This document shows, piece after piece, positions 22,481 through 32,125 of a stretch of DNA of 64,000 bases. The notes beneath the pieces were generated by a model that saw only the letters and a program-made list of their open reading frames with translations, did no database searches and was not told the DNA's origin. Origin of the DNA: Nereocystis luetkeana. Taxonomy: Eukaryota; Sar; Phaeophyceae; Laminariales; Laminariaceae. Both the position numbers and the translations under genes were made by a program. The DNA is taken from contig JARUPZ010000009.1 of the NCBI GenBank assembly GCA_031213475.1, forward strand, positions 3,621,001-3,685,000, written 5' to 3'. Positions within the stretch are counted from its first letter, which is position 1, and each line of letters begins with the position of its first letter.

Positions 22481-23706
22481 GTGCGTCACTGGTTCGGGAC
22501 CATCAAGCGGTTCCCGAAGATTAACCACCTACTCCGCGTGTTGTCTGCGGGCTCGCCGGCGGGTGCTATTCTTGAGAAGGTGTATGCGGACGTGTCGTTT
22601 TGGCGTGCCCTGGTGTTTGATTTGGGTTCCGCTGCTGAGATTTGTGGGCTGCGTACTTCACCCTTGGCTGTTGTTTTGGAACCCAAATTTCGTATCGTTC
22701 ATGATCTCACCTTTGCGCGCGTGGGCGAACGGACCAGCGTTAAGAACGACTCAAATGTTTCGTCGGTTCCGACTTGCGAGCTCGGCCACCCCACGGTAGG
22801 GGTTGCACATTTTTGGGGCGAAGGTTTCTGACCAGTCGAGTTCCTTACACGAGGAACTACCACTGAAGATCAAAACTTACTCGTATAATCGTTTTAGGAC
22901 TAGCGCATACAAGTGCCGGTCGGGTGGCACGATCGAATTTCCTCCAAGTATTGTATCGGTTGATATATTGAGCTCGTAATGTGAGGGGCTCAGGAACGTC
23001 TGGTGCACTTCTACTGTGGGATTGCAGCGTGCTTCGCGATGTGGTCATGCGGGTTCTATTCTTTCGTCAGTCACACCGTAGGGACGCTCGGATAGTCTTG
23101 TGTCGGGTTGATGTCAAAGACGCGTTTCGGCAAGTTCTGGTGGACCCTGCCGGGGCGCCCGTCTCTGCGTATGTGGCCGGCTGTCACGTGGTTGTGGACT
23201 TGCGTTTGCAGTTCGGGGGGCGTAACAGCCCTGGTTTTTGGGGTTTGGTTGCGTCGGTGCTCGAAAATTCTCACACTCGTTCCAGGTTCAACACTGCTTT
23301 AGTGTCCTGCCAAGGGGAGGCTGCCGTTGCGCACGTCGTAGTCGTCACACCGTGGGGCGGGCCGGTCGTGCCTCTCCCGGAGGACTCTCAGCCCGTGCCT
23401 GGCACCGGGGGAAATACCGGGAGATCCTTTGATTTGCGGTATTTCGTCGACGACGGCGTACTCTTGGAACTGCAATAGTGGCCAGACGGCCGCCGTTGCC
23501 AACGTGCGGTGCAGTCGCTCGCGTCGGACTACTCTCGCTTGCTGGTCGAACGTGGGGCATCGGATCCTCCTCTCTTATGTAACCGTAAAGTCACACACTG
23601 GGATACTCGATTGGAGGTGTTGGGTTGGATCATTGACACTGAATCCCGTACGGTGACGATTCCGCCGCATAAGCGTGACAAGCTGTGTGCGCTTCTCGCG
23701 GCGTGA
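22481..23706 (+). pseudogene. Reverse transcriptase of the Ngaro-like element, split by a MITE
   Basis: The N-terminal part (22481-22788) reads HWFGTIKRFPKINHLLRVLS and GLRTSPLAVVLEPKFRIVHD, the K-x-R-I-V-H-D block of DIRS-order polymerases. A 232-bp MITE then interrupts the gene at 22789-23020. After it the frame holds CRVDVKDAFRQVLVDPAGAP (first catalytic Asp), VVVDLRLQFGGRNSPGFWGL and LRYFVDDGVLLELQ with the FVDD catalytic box. A TAG at 23476 and a TGA at 23704 are the only stops from there to the end of the RNase H frame. Both catalytic motifs are intact, so the element decayed recently in this part, mainly through the MITE. Confidence 0.88.
22789..23020 (+). mobile_element. MITE family 1, copy inside the Ngaro-like polymerase
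   Basis: This 232-bp copy starts CCCACGGTAGGGGTTGCAC and ends GTGCACTTCTACTGTGGG, an imperfect inverted repeat of about 19 bases. It aligns with 41658-41893 along its whole length (shared ACAAGTG, GGTCGGGTGGCACGA and TCCAAGTATTGTATC). It has no coding capacity. Its position between two conserved polymerase blocks proves that it is an insertion. I could not settle the target duplication. Confidence 0.85.
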
Positions 23707-23739
23707 CTGGCGTCTCGGGCCTCCGCTTACGAGAAGCAG

Positions 23740-24520
23740 GTGTCGAAGCTCATCGGGTTTCTCATGCACGTCTCGTTCGCCATCCATCCGGGGTCGTTCT
23801 TCGTGCAGCGCACAATGGCCTCATCGGGGATGCCACGAATCACCGCCGGCGTTGACTTCGCGTGCCGTACCGTCAACCCCGCGCGGCGGGTCGTTGCCGG
23901 GCCCAAGCTTCACGGGGACCTCGAGTTTTGTCGTTGGTTCGTTGCCGAGGGGCTCGACGCGCGGGGGGTCTGCTTGTCGGCTCCGATGTGCCACCTGCTT
24001 GAGCACCCGGCCCGACGTACTCTGTTTTCGAATGCTTCCAAAGAGGTAATCGGGGGTTCCTGCATCGAAACTGGCATATACTGGAGCTATGAGCTCGATC
24101 CCGCCGAACAGTTTCGTTTCTGCGGCTCGAGTAAGGCCGTCGCAGATGTGAACGATATTTCCATCAACGTCCTGGTAATTGTCGGGGATGATGGTGTCTG
24201 CGACGGGCGACTGCTTTCTGTTGCGTAGGAGCACCGAAGCCGCCGTGGTCTAGGTGCGGCGGTGTCGTGGGGATAAGGAACCTCGATCTGGTGCGCTGAT
24301 GTGCCTCTTCGGGGCGTTGAAATTGTCCTTGGGTTGTCATTTTGACGAAAAAACATACAAGGAGTTTTTAACGTCGCCGCTGATGGTATCTCATGCTGAG
24401 GTCGCGACCGTGTTTGCCATAACCTGCACCCCGTTCCCTCTGACGTTCCCTGGCAGGCTCAGGACATGGGGGTGGACGGGAAGACCCTCTGAGCTTCGGT
24501 GTCGGCCTCGAGCTCATGCG
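23740..24520 (+). pseudogene. RNase H region of the Ngaro-like element
   Basis: In the same frame as the polymerase, it reads YEKQVSKLIGFLMHVSFAIH just before the domain, then RRTLFSNASKEVIGGSCIET and ISINVLVIVGDDGVCDGR. TLFS-N-AS matches the T-L-F-S-D-A-S box with the catalytic Asp replaced by Asn. After a stop at 24226 and a frame change it continues RGDKEPRSGALMCLFGALKL. It would remove the RNA template; the Asp to Asn change suggests loss of activity. Confidence 0.8.
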
Positions 24521-25611
24521 CAATGCAGTTGCGGTCTCGTCCGAACAGATTTATCTGGGGCACTTTGGCGCCTTGGTAGACGTCCGCGTACGTTGTGGAG
24601 TGCCGGTTTTTCTACAGCATTGTCGTGGCGTTATGGCCAACGTATGGTGCTTGTTTGAGTACGTAGCGTACGCGTTTGCCACCAATAAATTACGGTCGGC
24701 GACCATCGAAAGTCATTTGTTGGCGATCGAATACTTTCTCCGTATTTCGCGCGGTTTCGAGCTCGACACCACCCACCCCGTCATCGCTAGCGCCCTTAAA
24801 GGCGCTGCTCGTCGCACGCCGACGAGGGAAACCAAGCAAGCGTGCGTCGGCCTATACCTTGGGGGGTGTTGCTTCCTGGCGAGGCTTTGGTTCCCTCGTG
24901 GGGCGCTGGGGGTAGGGTTTTGTGGCTTACTCTGTGTGCTTCGCTTTATTTCTTGACCCGCGCGTCGGAAATGTTTGCGGAAACGAGGTCGCGTGTTTAC
25001 GAGTCATATTGTTTGCGGCGGGCCGACGTCGGGTTCTTCCGCGGCGATTACCGGCTGGCGGAAGCACTGTGGTCGACCGCTGACCGCGTTGAGATCCACT
25101 TTCGTTGTTTAAAGGGGGATCAGTTGGGAAAGGAGGCTGTGCTGTCTCGCGTGTGGAAGGCTTCAACGAGGTCCGTGGGCGCCGGGGGGGGCGCCGTCGA
25201 TCTTATGATCGAGATGGTGTCTTGTTACTTGTTTCTTCCCTCGTCGGCCCCCCTTGTTGCGTTCGGTACCGGCAACTGCAGATGGGCCATGTGCACCAAG
25301 TAGCAGGCGACACCTGCCCTGCCCGCGGTGGTTGCGTTGGCTAGTGTGCGGGCGGAGGAGTACGTCCTGCACACCTCAGGATTAGAGGCGAAACTCACCT
25401 GTCGGCCGGGGGGACTACACCGGAGGTCTTGCAGCGTGAGGGGCAGAGGGCTTCCGACGCGTACAAGGCTTATGTACGCAGTAATGGGGAGGACGCCGGT
25501 TGGGTGGCAAGCGTGATGGCCCAAGAGGGCTCTGGTGGCTGGATTCAGCCGTGGCAGGGTACGAAGTGGGGGCGAGTGGTTGGAAGCCCCGGGCTGGGAA
25601 AGAAGCGGTAA
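24516..25611 (+). pseudogene. Tyrosine recombinase of the Ngaro-like element
   Basis: The N-terminal core domain (24516-24840) includes RSATIESHLLAIEYFLRISR and HPVIASALKGAARRTPTRET, as in DIRS-order recombinases. A frame change leads to WLTLCASLYFLTRASEMFAE (the catalytic-Arg region, here T-R-A-S-E) and another to AEEYVLHTSGLEAK, the remains of H-x-L-R. The last part is LQREGQRASDAYKAYVRSNG, where the tyrosine in KAYVR is the expected nucleophile and is kept. The enzyme would integrate a circular cDNA. Three frame changes break it. Confidence 0.85.
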
Positions 25612-25732
25612 CAAATCGGTGGTTAGGCGAGCCAGGTGGACGAAGGGAGAAGTTGTAAAGGGTCGCAACAAGTGCGCGGGCGGAGGGGGGGGGGGGGGTA
25701 GCGTAGACATCCGCAACGTGAGCCAAAACCAT

Positions 25733-25915
25733 GTTGGAGGCTGGCGTCGAGAGATCGACGTCGCCAGTTGGGGATGGAGTTTGACTCAGGTTTACGGATG
25801 TTAGCAGGGGGCTGCTACTGGAGCAGCCCCGGGGGTCTGCCCCCCTCTCCACCCACTCTGCTCCGTGCGGGGGGTGTTCATTAATAAAAGACATCTTAGA
25901 AAGCAAAATTCAAAG
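25733..25915 (+). repeat. B1 repeat of the Ngaro-like element
   Basis: This matches B2 at 26703-26886. Shared parts are GGAGGCTGGCGTCGAGA, GGAGTTTGACTCAGGTTTAC, GGAGCAGCCCCGGGGG and the end AAAGCAAAATTCAAAG. A2 follows with no gap. Confidence 0.88.
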
Positions 25916-26118
25916 AGGAGTAATATCGAGGTACGAGAAAACATTTGTTTTGTATGTACGGGAGAAGTTGATCAATTAGATCAAGACGGGTTGTTGTACC
26001 CGTATAGTCCATAAGTGCACCTAGGGCCAGTTCTGCTGTAGCAGTTGAATCGCGATCGAGAGGCCGCAGCGAAGCAGGGTCGTCAAGACAGGTTCATGGT
26101 GCGGTAAAGACTGGTCTA
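25916..26118 (+). repeat. A2 repeat of the Ngaro-like element
   Basis: This is a direct copy of A1 (20333-20545) placed directly after B1. The following 26119-26702, between A2 and B2, shows no recognised coding sequence. Confidence 0.85.
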
Positions 26119-26702
26119 GCCTACCACCCACCCGCCCGTGCTTGTGAGGGGGTCAGTGGAGGAGGAGTTACCAAAGTCACAGCAGCGGTTTGACGCGTTG
26201 GCTGCTGTTCGTTGTACGTACTTTTGCGGGCGCCTTTGATGCCGCCCGAGTGTCCTAGATTGCCCATGATGCGGCTTTGATGTTCATGTTCTTGTGCACG
26301 ATACGTGGTTTGTATGAGGCGTGTTGTGGGGTGCATCAGCTGTTGGTATAACGCGGGGACGTTGCTGTTTATTTCATTGGGACTGGAGTGATGGACGCCT
26401 TTTCGCGAGCACGTCATCGTGTTGCGTCATCCGCTCGGATTACGCGCGCAATCTGAATCGTAGGAGAGAGGTTTATCCGTAGGCATGAGGCGCGGAGTAT
26501 ATGGTCTAGTGTTTGCGTTAGGTGGTCTGGGGGGTGCTGGTATATACACGTCATGTACATAGTATACCTTCACTCTGCGTGCATCGTCGTAGTATACGAC
26601 GTGTACGTCTGGTGGCTCGTTTGTATGTGGTGTGCATACTGTATGTTGATAGTTTTCTTTTTACCTTGCGTTCGCCTCTGTATGTACGGCCATTCGAGTC
26701 GG

Positions 26703-26886
26703 CTGGAGGCTGGCGTCGAGATATCGACGTCGCTAGTTGTGGGTGGAGTTTGACTCAGGTTTACGGATAATAGCAGGGGGTTGCTACTGGAGCAGCCCCG
26801 GGGGCCTTCCCCTGTCTCCCCCCCGCTGGCCCCGAGCGGGGGGGGTGTGCATTAATATAAGACAACTTCGAAAGCAAAATACAAAG
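26703..26886 (+). repeat. B2 repeat and right end of the Ngaro-like element
   Basis: This is a direct copy of B1 that ends AAAGCAAAATACAAAG. The sequence after it, CGCAGATTTTTCGTCTTCAA, is the interrupted repeat R resuming. Confidence 0.87.
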
Positions 26887-27085
26887 CGCAGATTTTTCGT
26901 CTTCAAATTTGTATGCAAGATTTGGAGGTGGAAACCAGGATACATGTCACCAAATAAATCCAGTATTTGTTTCAGGTAAGTTAAGTGTGTGCGTACTGCT
27001 AAGGTGTTTTTCATATATTATATCAAGAGCAGGAGAGGCCAAGAACATTTACGAAATTTCATGAGATGCACCCACGACGGTGTAT

Positions 27086-27312
27086 AGGTGCCTTTCGTAT
27101 TTTTTGTGCCCCCCACCCGTGTTTGTCTCTTTTTTGTTCCTACTTTTTTCATATTTATTTCTGCCCCGTTTGTACCTCTGTGTGTCTTTGTTTGTACGTT
27201 CCGTTTTTATTTTTAACATGTTGCTATCTTGTTTGGTTTTTGTTTTTGTTTGCTTCGCTTCATCTTTTTTTTTTAAGTGGTTTGTCTGCTAGCCTCCTTT
27301 TTGCTTATGTGG
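27086..27312 (+). repeat. LINE-2 3'-UTR fragment
   Basis: This T-rich stretch is related to the reverse complement of 32300-32500 (CCCGTTTGTACCTCTGTGTGTC and TTTGTCTGCTAGCCTCCTTTTTGC equivalents). It seems to be a piece of the 3' untranslated region of the second LINE family, truncated at both ends and joined directly to LINE-1 sequence. Confidence 0.55.
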
Positions 27313-28822
27313 TGTTTATAGCTAACCTCTCGCTCGAAATCGACCGACGGATCCGCCTCATGCGAGCATGCCTCAAACAGTATGGCCTGGAGCTGTAAGA
27401 TAGTACGACCGCCCCCCTTAGCCTCAAAGTCCAAATGCTGAAGGCCGAGGTGATTGAGACCCTGCTGTACGGGTGTGTGACGTGGACCCTTAGAGCGGAA
27501 CACTTTGCCAAGCTTCGAACGGCTCACCACCAAGTTCTGTTGCGAGCCATTGGCTGCCAGCGCCGACTTCGTACTGACCATGCCACCTTCTCGTACGCGA
27601 AGGCCCTCAAGATGACACGTTGCGAGAGCATCGAAACGACCATTCGTAAATGGCGGCTCTTCTTTGCGGGGGGCGTGGCACGGCAAAGCAAGGAGCGACT
27701 ACCCGGCCGGGTAATGTTCGGGACGATAGCTGGTGGGGAGAACCCGAGACCAAGTGGACAGTGTAAGACTTGGCATAGATGCATAGTCGAAGACCTTAGG
27801 GAGTTCAGAGCCACCGAAGGGTCAACGGAAGTAGCCCCCTTGGTGTTCGGAGTTGAGACCAAATGAGCGGGGAAGTGGTACCAGGGGACCGTTGAAGCAG
27901 CCGAACGGCTCATGGTGAGGTGGCACGAGGCTGAGGCTGAGATGAGTAGGCAGCGCCGCGCATCCGCCGTGGATGGTGTCCAAGGGAATGGGGGTGGAGG
28001 GGGCAACAGGAAATGTGGCAGAAAGCCCGACCGAGGAAATGCGGAGAGGAGCGGGCAACAGGAGGAGTAGAAGGGAAACTGTTGTAGACGAAAGTAGGGA
28101 GGAGATGGCAGACAGGGTAGCAAGGCACCAGGCCGACTAGGTAGTAGAACATTACCATACTACTATTAATAGTGCCCCCAACAGGTGCAGCTGGTGCGAA
28201 CGTGGTCTTCCCTGGTCTTCTCTTTTTGTTTTGTTTTTTTCTTTCTTGCGCTGATTCTCCGTGATTTGCATTGGTTCTCTTTCTCTTCCTTCGCTCATTG
28301 ATGAGCCGTACTGAAGGTGTCCTGTGGCGTGGTTGGATGACGAACCTGCTCCGCTCGTTTCGTATTGTCTGACGTCAAGGGATTGGGTTTGGTTGACGAA
28401 CATCGGGCGGAGACGGCCGTCTGCGTAGCCTAGCTATACTACTCGTACCACAAACTGCTGCCGCAACCTGGAGGGTGCTTTGGGCTTTGGTCTGCTTGTT
28501 ATTTTCCCTTTGATATTTTACCTCTGTTTATTTATTTTCCATGGTTCTTTGCCTTATTCTGTTGACAAGCAAAGGTGTTTTAGTTTTTTCTCCTTTTTTT
28601 CCCAGCTTGTTCGTTTTCAAGTGTTGGCACGACAGATAGCTACTTCTAGTTTTTGCTTTCATTTTTTGTTCTTTTTCTCTTTCGATTAGTCTACTTTGTT
28701 TTTGTTTTCTCTTTAATTGTTTCCTTTCGTTTCTCAATTTTATATAATTTGTATGTCGTGCCTGTCGTAAGACATGATATGGCATTGCATTGCCTGGTAC
28801 GTGGCAACGTAGTATCCATGTG
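27313..28822 (+). mobile_element. LINE-1 copy 1, 5'-truncated non-LTR retrotransposon
   Basis: This is the 3' part of a LINE. It begins in the polymerase thumb region (LSLEIDRRIRLMRACLKQYG), passes a stop at 27396 and continues 27435-27866 with ETLLYGCVTWTLRAEHFAKL and CKTWHRCIVEDLREF. That is the segment that follows the reverse transcriptase in many LINEs. A T-rich 3' untranslated region of nearly 1 kb follows and ends near GGCAACGTAGTAT. The same sequence recurs at 58246-60895 and, inverted, at 61371-64000. 5' truncation is typical of LINE insertion. I call it 'LINE-1' only as a local label, not as the mammalian L1 clade. Confidence 0.85.
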
Positions 28823-28830
28823 GCGTAGCT

Positions 28831-28911
28831 TTGTGACCAGATAACTTGTAATTCTTCTAGGACTGAAGAATCGGCACGGACACTGGTTGTGCTGGATGTC
28901 GTCGGGTAGAA
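28831..28911 (-). repeat. 80-bp cassette, copy 2
   Basis: The reverse complement reads TTCTACCCGACGACATCCAG, then GTGTCCGTGCCGATTCTTCA and ACAAGTTATCTGGTCAC, as in the other five copies. It stands directly after the LINE-1 3' end and is followed by AACGGTTTAATGTGAA, an end of the 57880 MITE type. Confidence 0.75.
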
Positions 28912-29082
28912 AGAACGGTTTAATGTGAAGAACACACACACAGTGGTGGAATGCGTATCCTTGTTTTCTTGTGTTTGCCTTTCTTTTACTATCGAGGTAT
29001 TTCTTCCACTACAGAGTTTTTGGAGACTGTCCTGTGACAACGGACTGCATTGTATTGTGGCGATGAGTTCATGTGAGGACTA

Positions 29083-29089
29083 CTCCTAG

Positions 29090-29133
<44 letters not shown>
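29083..29133 (+). repeat. (ACT)n microsatellite
   Basis: A run of ACT/CTA trinucleotides about 45 bases long, with a CTTCTTCT end. Confidence 0.9.
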
Positions 29134-29138
<5 letters not shown>

Positions 29139-29228
29139 TCTCCGAATACCCCCACGTCTCCTGTACCTATATTTCGCACTTTTGATCGTAAAAACCGGTT
29201 GTATTTAGCTAATAGTTATGCGCACGAG

Positions 29229-29495
29229 TTAGGAAATTGAAAACGAAAGACGCAGACCAGGAATAGCTTCGTCCGGTGGTCTCCAGTTCGGTTTCAATTC
29301 GGTTACATACGGAAAACGTACGGCGACTGACGGAGACGATATGCCCTCATCTACGTACGAGTACCCTTTACCACTTCCTTCCGCGGAATACCGTACATAC
29401 TGACAACTGTTGTATACCAGGTAAGTTGCAGTTGGAGTGCTGAGTACTTCAGCGGACGCCACCCGCGGCACTGTTTTTCTTTTCAGGCACGTCAC
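29229..29495 (-). CDS. Hypothetical 88-residue frame divergent to the PQ-loop exon
   Basis: An open frame on the minus strand ends FSIS-stop and includes TYLVYNSCQYVRYSAEGSGK and RFPYVTELKPNWRPPDEAIP. I know no family for it. It lies 280 bases upstream of the SemiSWEET start in divergent orientation. On the plus strand a strong splice donor, CAG|GTAAGT, sits at 29421. That offers another reading: the stretch may be a 5'-untranslated exon of the SemiSWEET gene. Both readings are weak. Confidence 0.2.
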   Translation of the reverse strand: MTCLKRKTVPRVASAEVLSTPTATYLVYNSCQYVRYSAEGSGKGYSYVDEGISSPSVAVRFPYVTELKPNWRPPDEAIPGLRLSFSIS

Positions 29496-29775
29496 TCCAT
29501 ATTATTTGCATCAGACACGGCAGTAGAGGACGTGTTCGCCAAAAATGAACAGGTTACCTTCACACCAAAGGTCTGAACCCCGAATACTGTCTGCGCAGCA
29601 GCAGCCTATACAACAGTTTATACACACCGAGGACGGGTGGAAACGAAGGCCTGCCTCTCCTACACGAGAAGGCAATAGGAAACTGCTCGCACGCTAAACA
29701 TTGACGGGACGCCTGCTCTACCTGGCTCCGCCGTCACCATCAGCACCGGAACGAGGAGAAGGAACCGGTTCGGGG

Positions 29776-29913
29776 ATGTCCTCTTCTACCGCTGATTTGA
29801 TAGTTAACCTTGTGGGTACGGTGGGCGGCCTGCTCGTTGCCTTATCGATTCCGCCTCAGATCTACCGAGTTTACAAACGCCAGAGCGCGTTAGACATCAG
29901 TGCTACTCGCCAG
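29776..29913 (+). CDS. SemiSWEET-like PQ-loop protein, exon 1
   Basis: This exon encodes 46 residues from the ATG at 29776 to a CAG|GTAAGG donor at 29914 (phase 0). The first transmembrane helix is LIVNLVGTVGGLLVALSIPP. It is followed by the signature PQ-loop PPQIYRVYKRQSALDIS, in which the Pro-Gln pair and the S-x-D-I-S end are typical of SWEET/SemiSWEET sugar transporters and of PQ-loop proteins in organelle membranes. An earlier in-frame TTG at 29701 is unlikely to be the start. The matching second half, TM2-TM3, is not found downstream on this strand. It lies at 50941-51156 on the minus strand with the same phase. The gene is therefore probably split by an inversion, or these are two related genes. 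The substrate cannot be told from the sequence. Confidence 0.75.
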
Positions 29914-29930
29914 GTAAGGCGACGCTGGGC

Positions 29931-30190
29931 TACATTTTTTTTCCCCTTTTTTCATTTTTCTTTTTTCTTTTTTTTTTTTCTCATCCCATTCATTATCTTC
30001 GCACATCTTCTTCTCTCTCTCCTTCCAACTCGTAACTCAGATCCGTGGTCACATAGCAGGCTCTTCTCCCCCCTTCCCGCTACGGTACGTGCCTTCATTT
30101 TTATCGCGAGAAGATTTCAGCCTTTTCTTCCCTCGTCGACTCGTATCGAATTGTGCCTACCCAAGCTGCAAGGCGCTCTCAACAATTGCC
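29931..30190 (-). mobile_element. SINE, antisense 5'-truncated copy in the SemiSWEET intron
   Basis: The reverse complement matches 61025-61250: GAGAGCGCCTTGCAGC, GGTAGGCACAATTCGAT, GTCGACGAGGGAAGAAAAGG, ATCTTCTCGCGATAAA and an A-rich tail. The tRNA-like head of the SINE is missing. It begins only about 18 bases after the splice donor, so the intron was invaded very near its 5' end. Confidence 0.8.
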
Positions 30191-30237
30191 CGATTATTGC
30201 ACACTTTAAAGAATGGTAAACACTGCTGTAGAGGGGT

Positions 30238-30452
30238 TCTACGATAAAGGTCCACCCTTATTTTTCTGAGGCTCCTGCTCCGTGCCTCACCCAAAAACTG
30301 ATTTCAGTACAAATCAAACTGCATTGCGGCGAAAAGTCCCATGGACCAAGTCTCCAAAAATAAAAATCGAAATCAAGGTTGGCATCCCGACGGTAGAAAA
30401 ACCCCGTCTTTCAGAAAACAAATAGGAAAGCTGTGCTACCCCTATCGGAGAA
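30238..30452 (+). mobile_element. MITE family 2, copy in the SemiSWEET intron
   Basis: This 215-bp copy starts TTCTACGATAAAGGTCCAC and ends GTGCTACCCCTATCGGAGAA, an imperfect inverted repeat. The inside carries TCTGAGGCTCCTGCTCCG and GTCCCATGGACCAAGT, as in the other family members at 46175, 48085 and 43639. It has no coding capacity. Confidence 0.8.
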
Positions 30453-30825
30453 CGGGTCTGTACCAAGGCTGTATCTACTACTAATAACCAGGCGAGCGAG
30501 CGAAGCGAGCCTTTTTTTACTTGGTTTTTAACCAAGGTACGAGGGTAGGGTGCCTTGTTTTGAGTTTTTCTGTATGTATGTGTGTGTGAGTTGGTGTGTG
30601 TAATTCAACATTTTGTTGGCCCACCTTTCACCACCGCGCTCGACGCACACACCATCAAATCCAGTCCCGGCGGGCTCTGTGCACGCACACACACGAAAGA
30701 CACTTTCTTGTCCTGGTGGGGTGGAAAATCGTTCACAGTTCGTCGAGCTAGGTGCGGCAACGTGTGTAGGCACATGTCCGTGCTGGGCCGTGTTCAAAAT
30801 ACAAAATCATAACGGTTTTTGTGCC

Positions 30826-31008
30826 TGTGCCAAGAAGAGCAGGCAGACTGTACCTGTCCACAGCATGCACACTGTCCCTGCCCACAGCATGCAGACTATG
30901 CTTGTCCACAGCAGGCAGACTGGGCCTATCGACAGCAGGAAAATTGAGCCTGTCCGCAGCACTCAACAGCAGGCAGACTGGGCCTGTCCACAGCAGGCAG
31001 ACGGCTTT
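30826..31008 (+). repeat. 24-bp minisatellite of repeat R (copy B)
   Basis: The unit is close to CAGGCAGACTGGGCCTGTCC plus ACAG, repeated about seven times with changes. The same array is in copies A and C. The 24-base period makes every frame open as an eight-residue repeat, but no frame is kept among the copies outside the array. Confidence 0.85.
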
Positions 31009-31900
31009 GTTTTTTAAGCTCTTTCTTCTACCTACGTACTACGTAATAACTAACGAAACCCAACTACGAGTAATCATAGGCAGACTTCGCCTGTCTGTCC
31101 ACAGCAACGTTCGGGCCATGTGCTGCAGGTGATGTTTTCAGGCCTAGCTTCCTGCTGACGAGGGGACGGAGGAACAGGAGAAGATCTGCTGTAGTTGTAC
31201 AGCAGTCAGTAGTAGTGGTGGCACCTGCTACGAGAACCTCTGTTGGATACATGTATGTCATATCAGAGGTTGTAGATATTTCAACTTCAAATTACAAGGG
31301 TGGAATCAGGAACCACACACACAACATCGAGTACGGTGTACAAAGGGCACAAGCCGAGCGTACTGCGACGCTGACCCTGGCCTCGTGGATCCTACTGCTA
31401 CTGCTGCTGCTGTTTTGCTGCTGGAGAAGCTCTGATGTAGATGTTGCACAGCTGCGCAGTAGTTGTGGCTCCTGCTACGAGAAGCTGTTGTTGGGCATGC
31501 CATGTTCGTGTTGTCGTCTCGAAAATATTATGGCGACTTTCGAGGAAACATATGAAATAACGAGTGCAGGGTACGTACTACAGTACGTAGGTGTATATGT
31601 ACGCGTACAAAGGGTGCAAGGGTTACACCGACAAGCCGAGCGTACGGCGACGCTGACCCTGGCCTCGCGTGTCCTACTCCTACTGCTGCTGCTGTTGCTG
31701 CTGTTATGGTGCGGGAGGCGCACTGCTGCTGTAGATGTGGTACATCAGTCCAAGTGAAGTTGTGGTGACACCTGTGGTTGCGAAAAAGCTATTTATGTTG
31801 GACAAAACATGTGAGATGCAGATTTTTATTGTTGCGCAGAATTTCAACCAGAAAAAATCTGTTGGACAAAACATGTCGAGTGTTGTGTGTTCTTGACTCC

Positions 31901-31980
31901 TTCTACCCGTCGACATCCAGCACCACAGCTGTGTCCGTGCCGATTCCGCAATCCCTGAGAGATACAAGTTCTGTGGTCGC
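31901..31980 (+). repeat. 80-bp cassette, copy 3
   Basis: TTCTACCCGTCGACATCCAG, then GTGTCCGTGCCGATTCCGCA and GATACAAGTTCTGTGGTCGC. It belongs to the R copy B tail. Confidence 0.8.
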
Positions 31981-32125
31981 AGCAGTGCAGATTTCGTATT
32001 CAAATTATTCTGCCGGATTTCGATGTGGAAACCAGGATACACACGACCAAATCCAGTACACTTCTTCATATTATCAAGAGCCAGGAGAGGCCAAGAACAT
32101 TTACGAAAATTATTGAGATGCACCC

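Larger units (their letters stand above)
20333..26886 (+). mobile_element. Ngaro-like tyrosine-recombinase retrotransposon
   Basis: This is a 6.55-kb, GC-rich element with the full split-direct-repeat layout: A1 20333-20545, genes, B1 25733-25915, A2 25916-26118, B2 26703-26886. That A1-genes-B1-A2-B2 order is the hallmark of Ngaro/PAT elements. The genes are Gag-like, reverse transcriptase, RNase H and tyrosine recombinase, without a recognisable methyltransferase. It sits inside repeat R: the left flank ends CACAGCAGC and the right flank begins CGCAGATTTTT, and the uninterrupted copy B reads CGCAGCAGTGCAGATTT, so at most one base is duplicated. The polymerase-RNase H frame has only two internal stops, so it is younger than the DIRS-like element upstream. 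Confidence 0.9.
18838..27085 (+). repeat. Repeat R, copy A (interrupted by the Ngaro-like element)
   Basis: The left part is 18838-20332 and the right part 26887-27085. It matches copy B (30491 onward) and copy C (57867 downward, minus strand) over nearly its whole length. Visible parts in order are a CTTGGTTTATAACCAAG palindrome, a GGTAGGGTGCC start, CA-rich stretches, a 24-bp minisatellite (19178-19325), two units of about 288 bp rich in CTG/CAG (around 19711 and 19999), the 80-bp cassette (20251-20330), and the tail ending GAGATGCACCCACGACGG. No conserved reading frame spans the three copies. I do not know this family; it looks like a non-autonomous element. Confidence 0.8.

Noticed and set aside
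30826-31008. Possible CRISPR array (regular short repeats)
   Set aside because: There are no unique spacers, the units are contiguous and degenerate, and the context is eukaryotic. It is a minisatellite.
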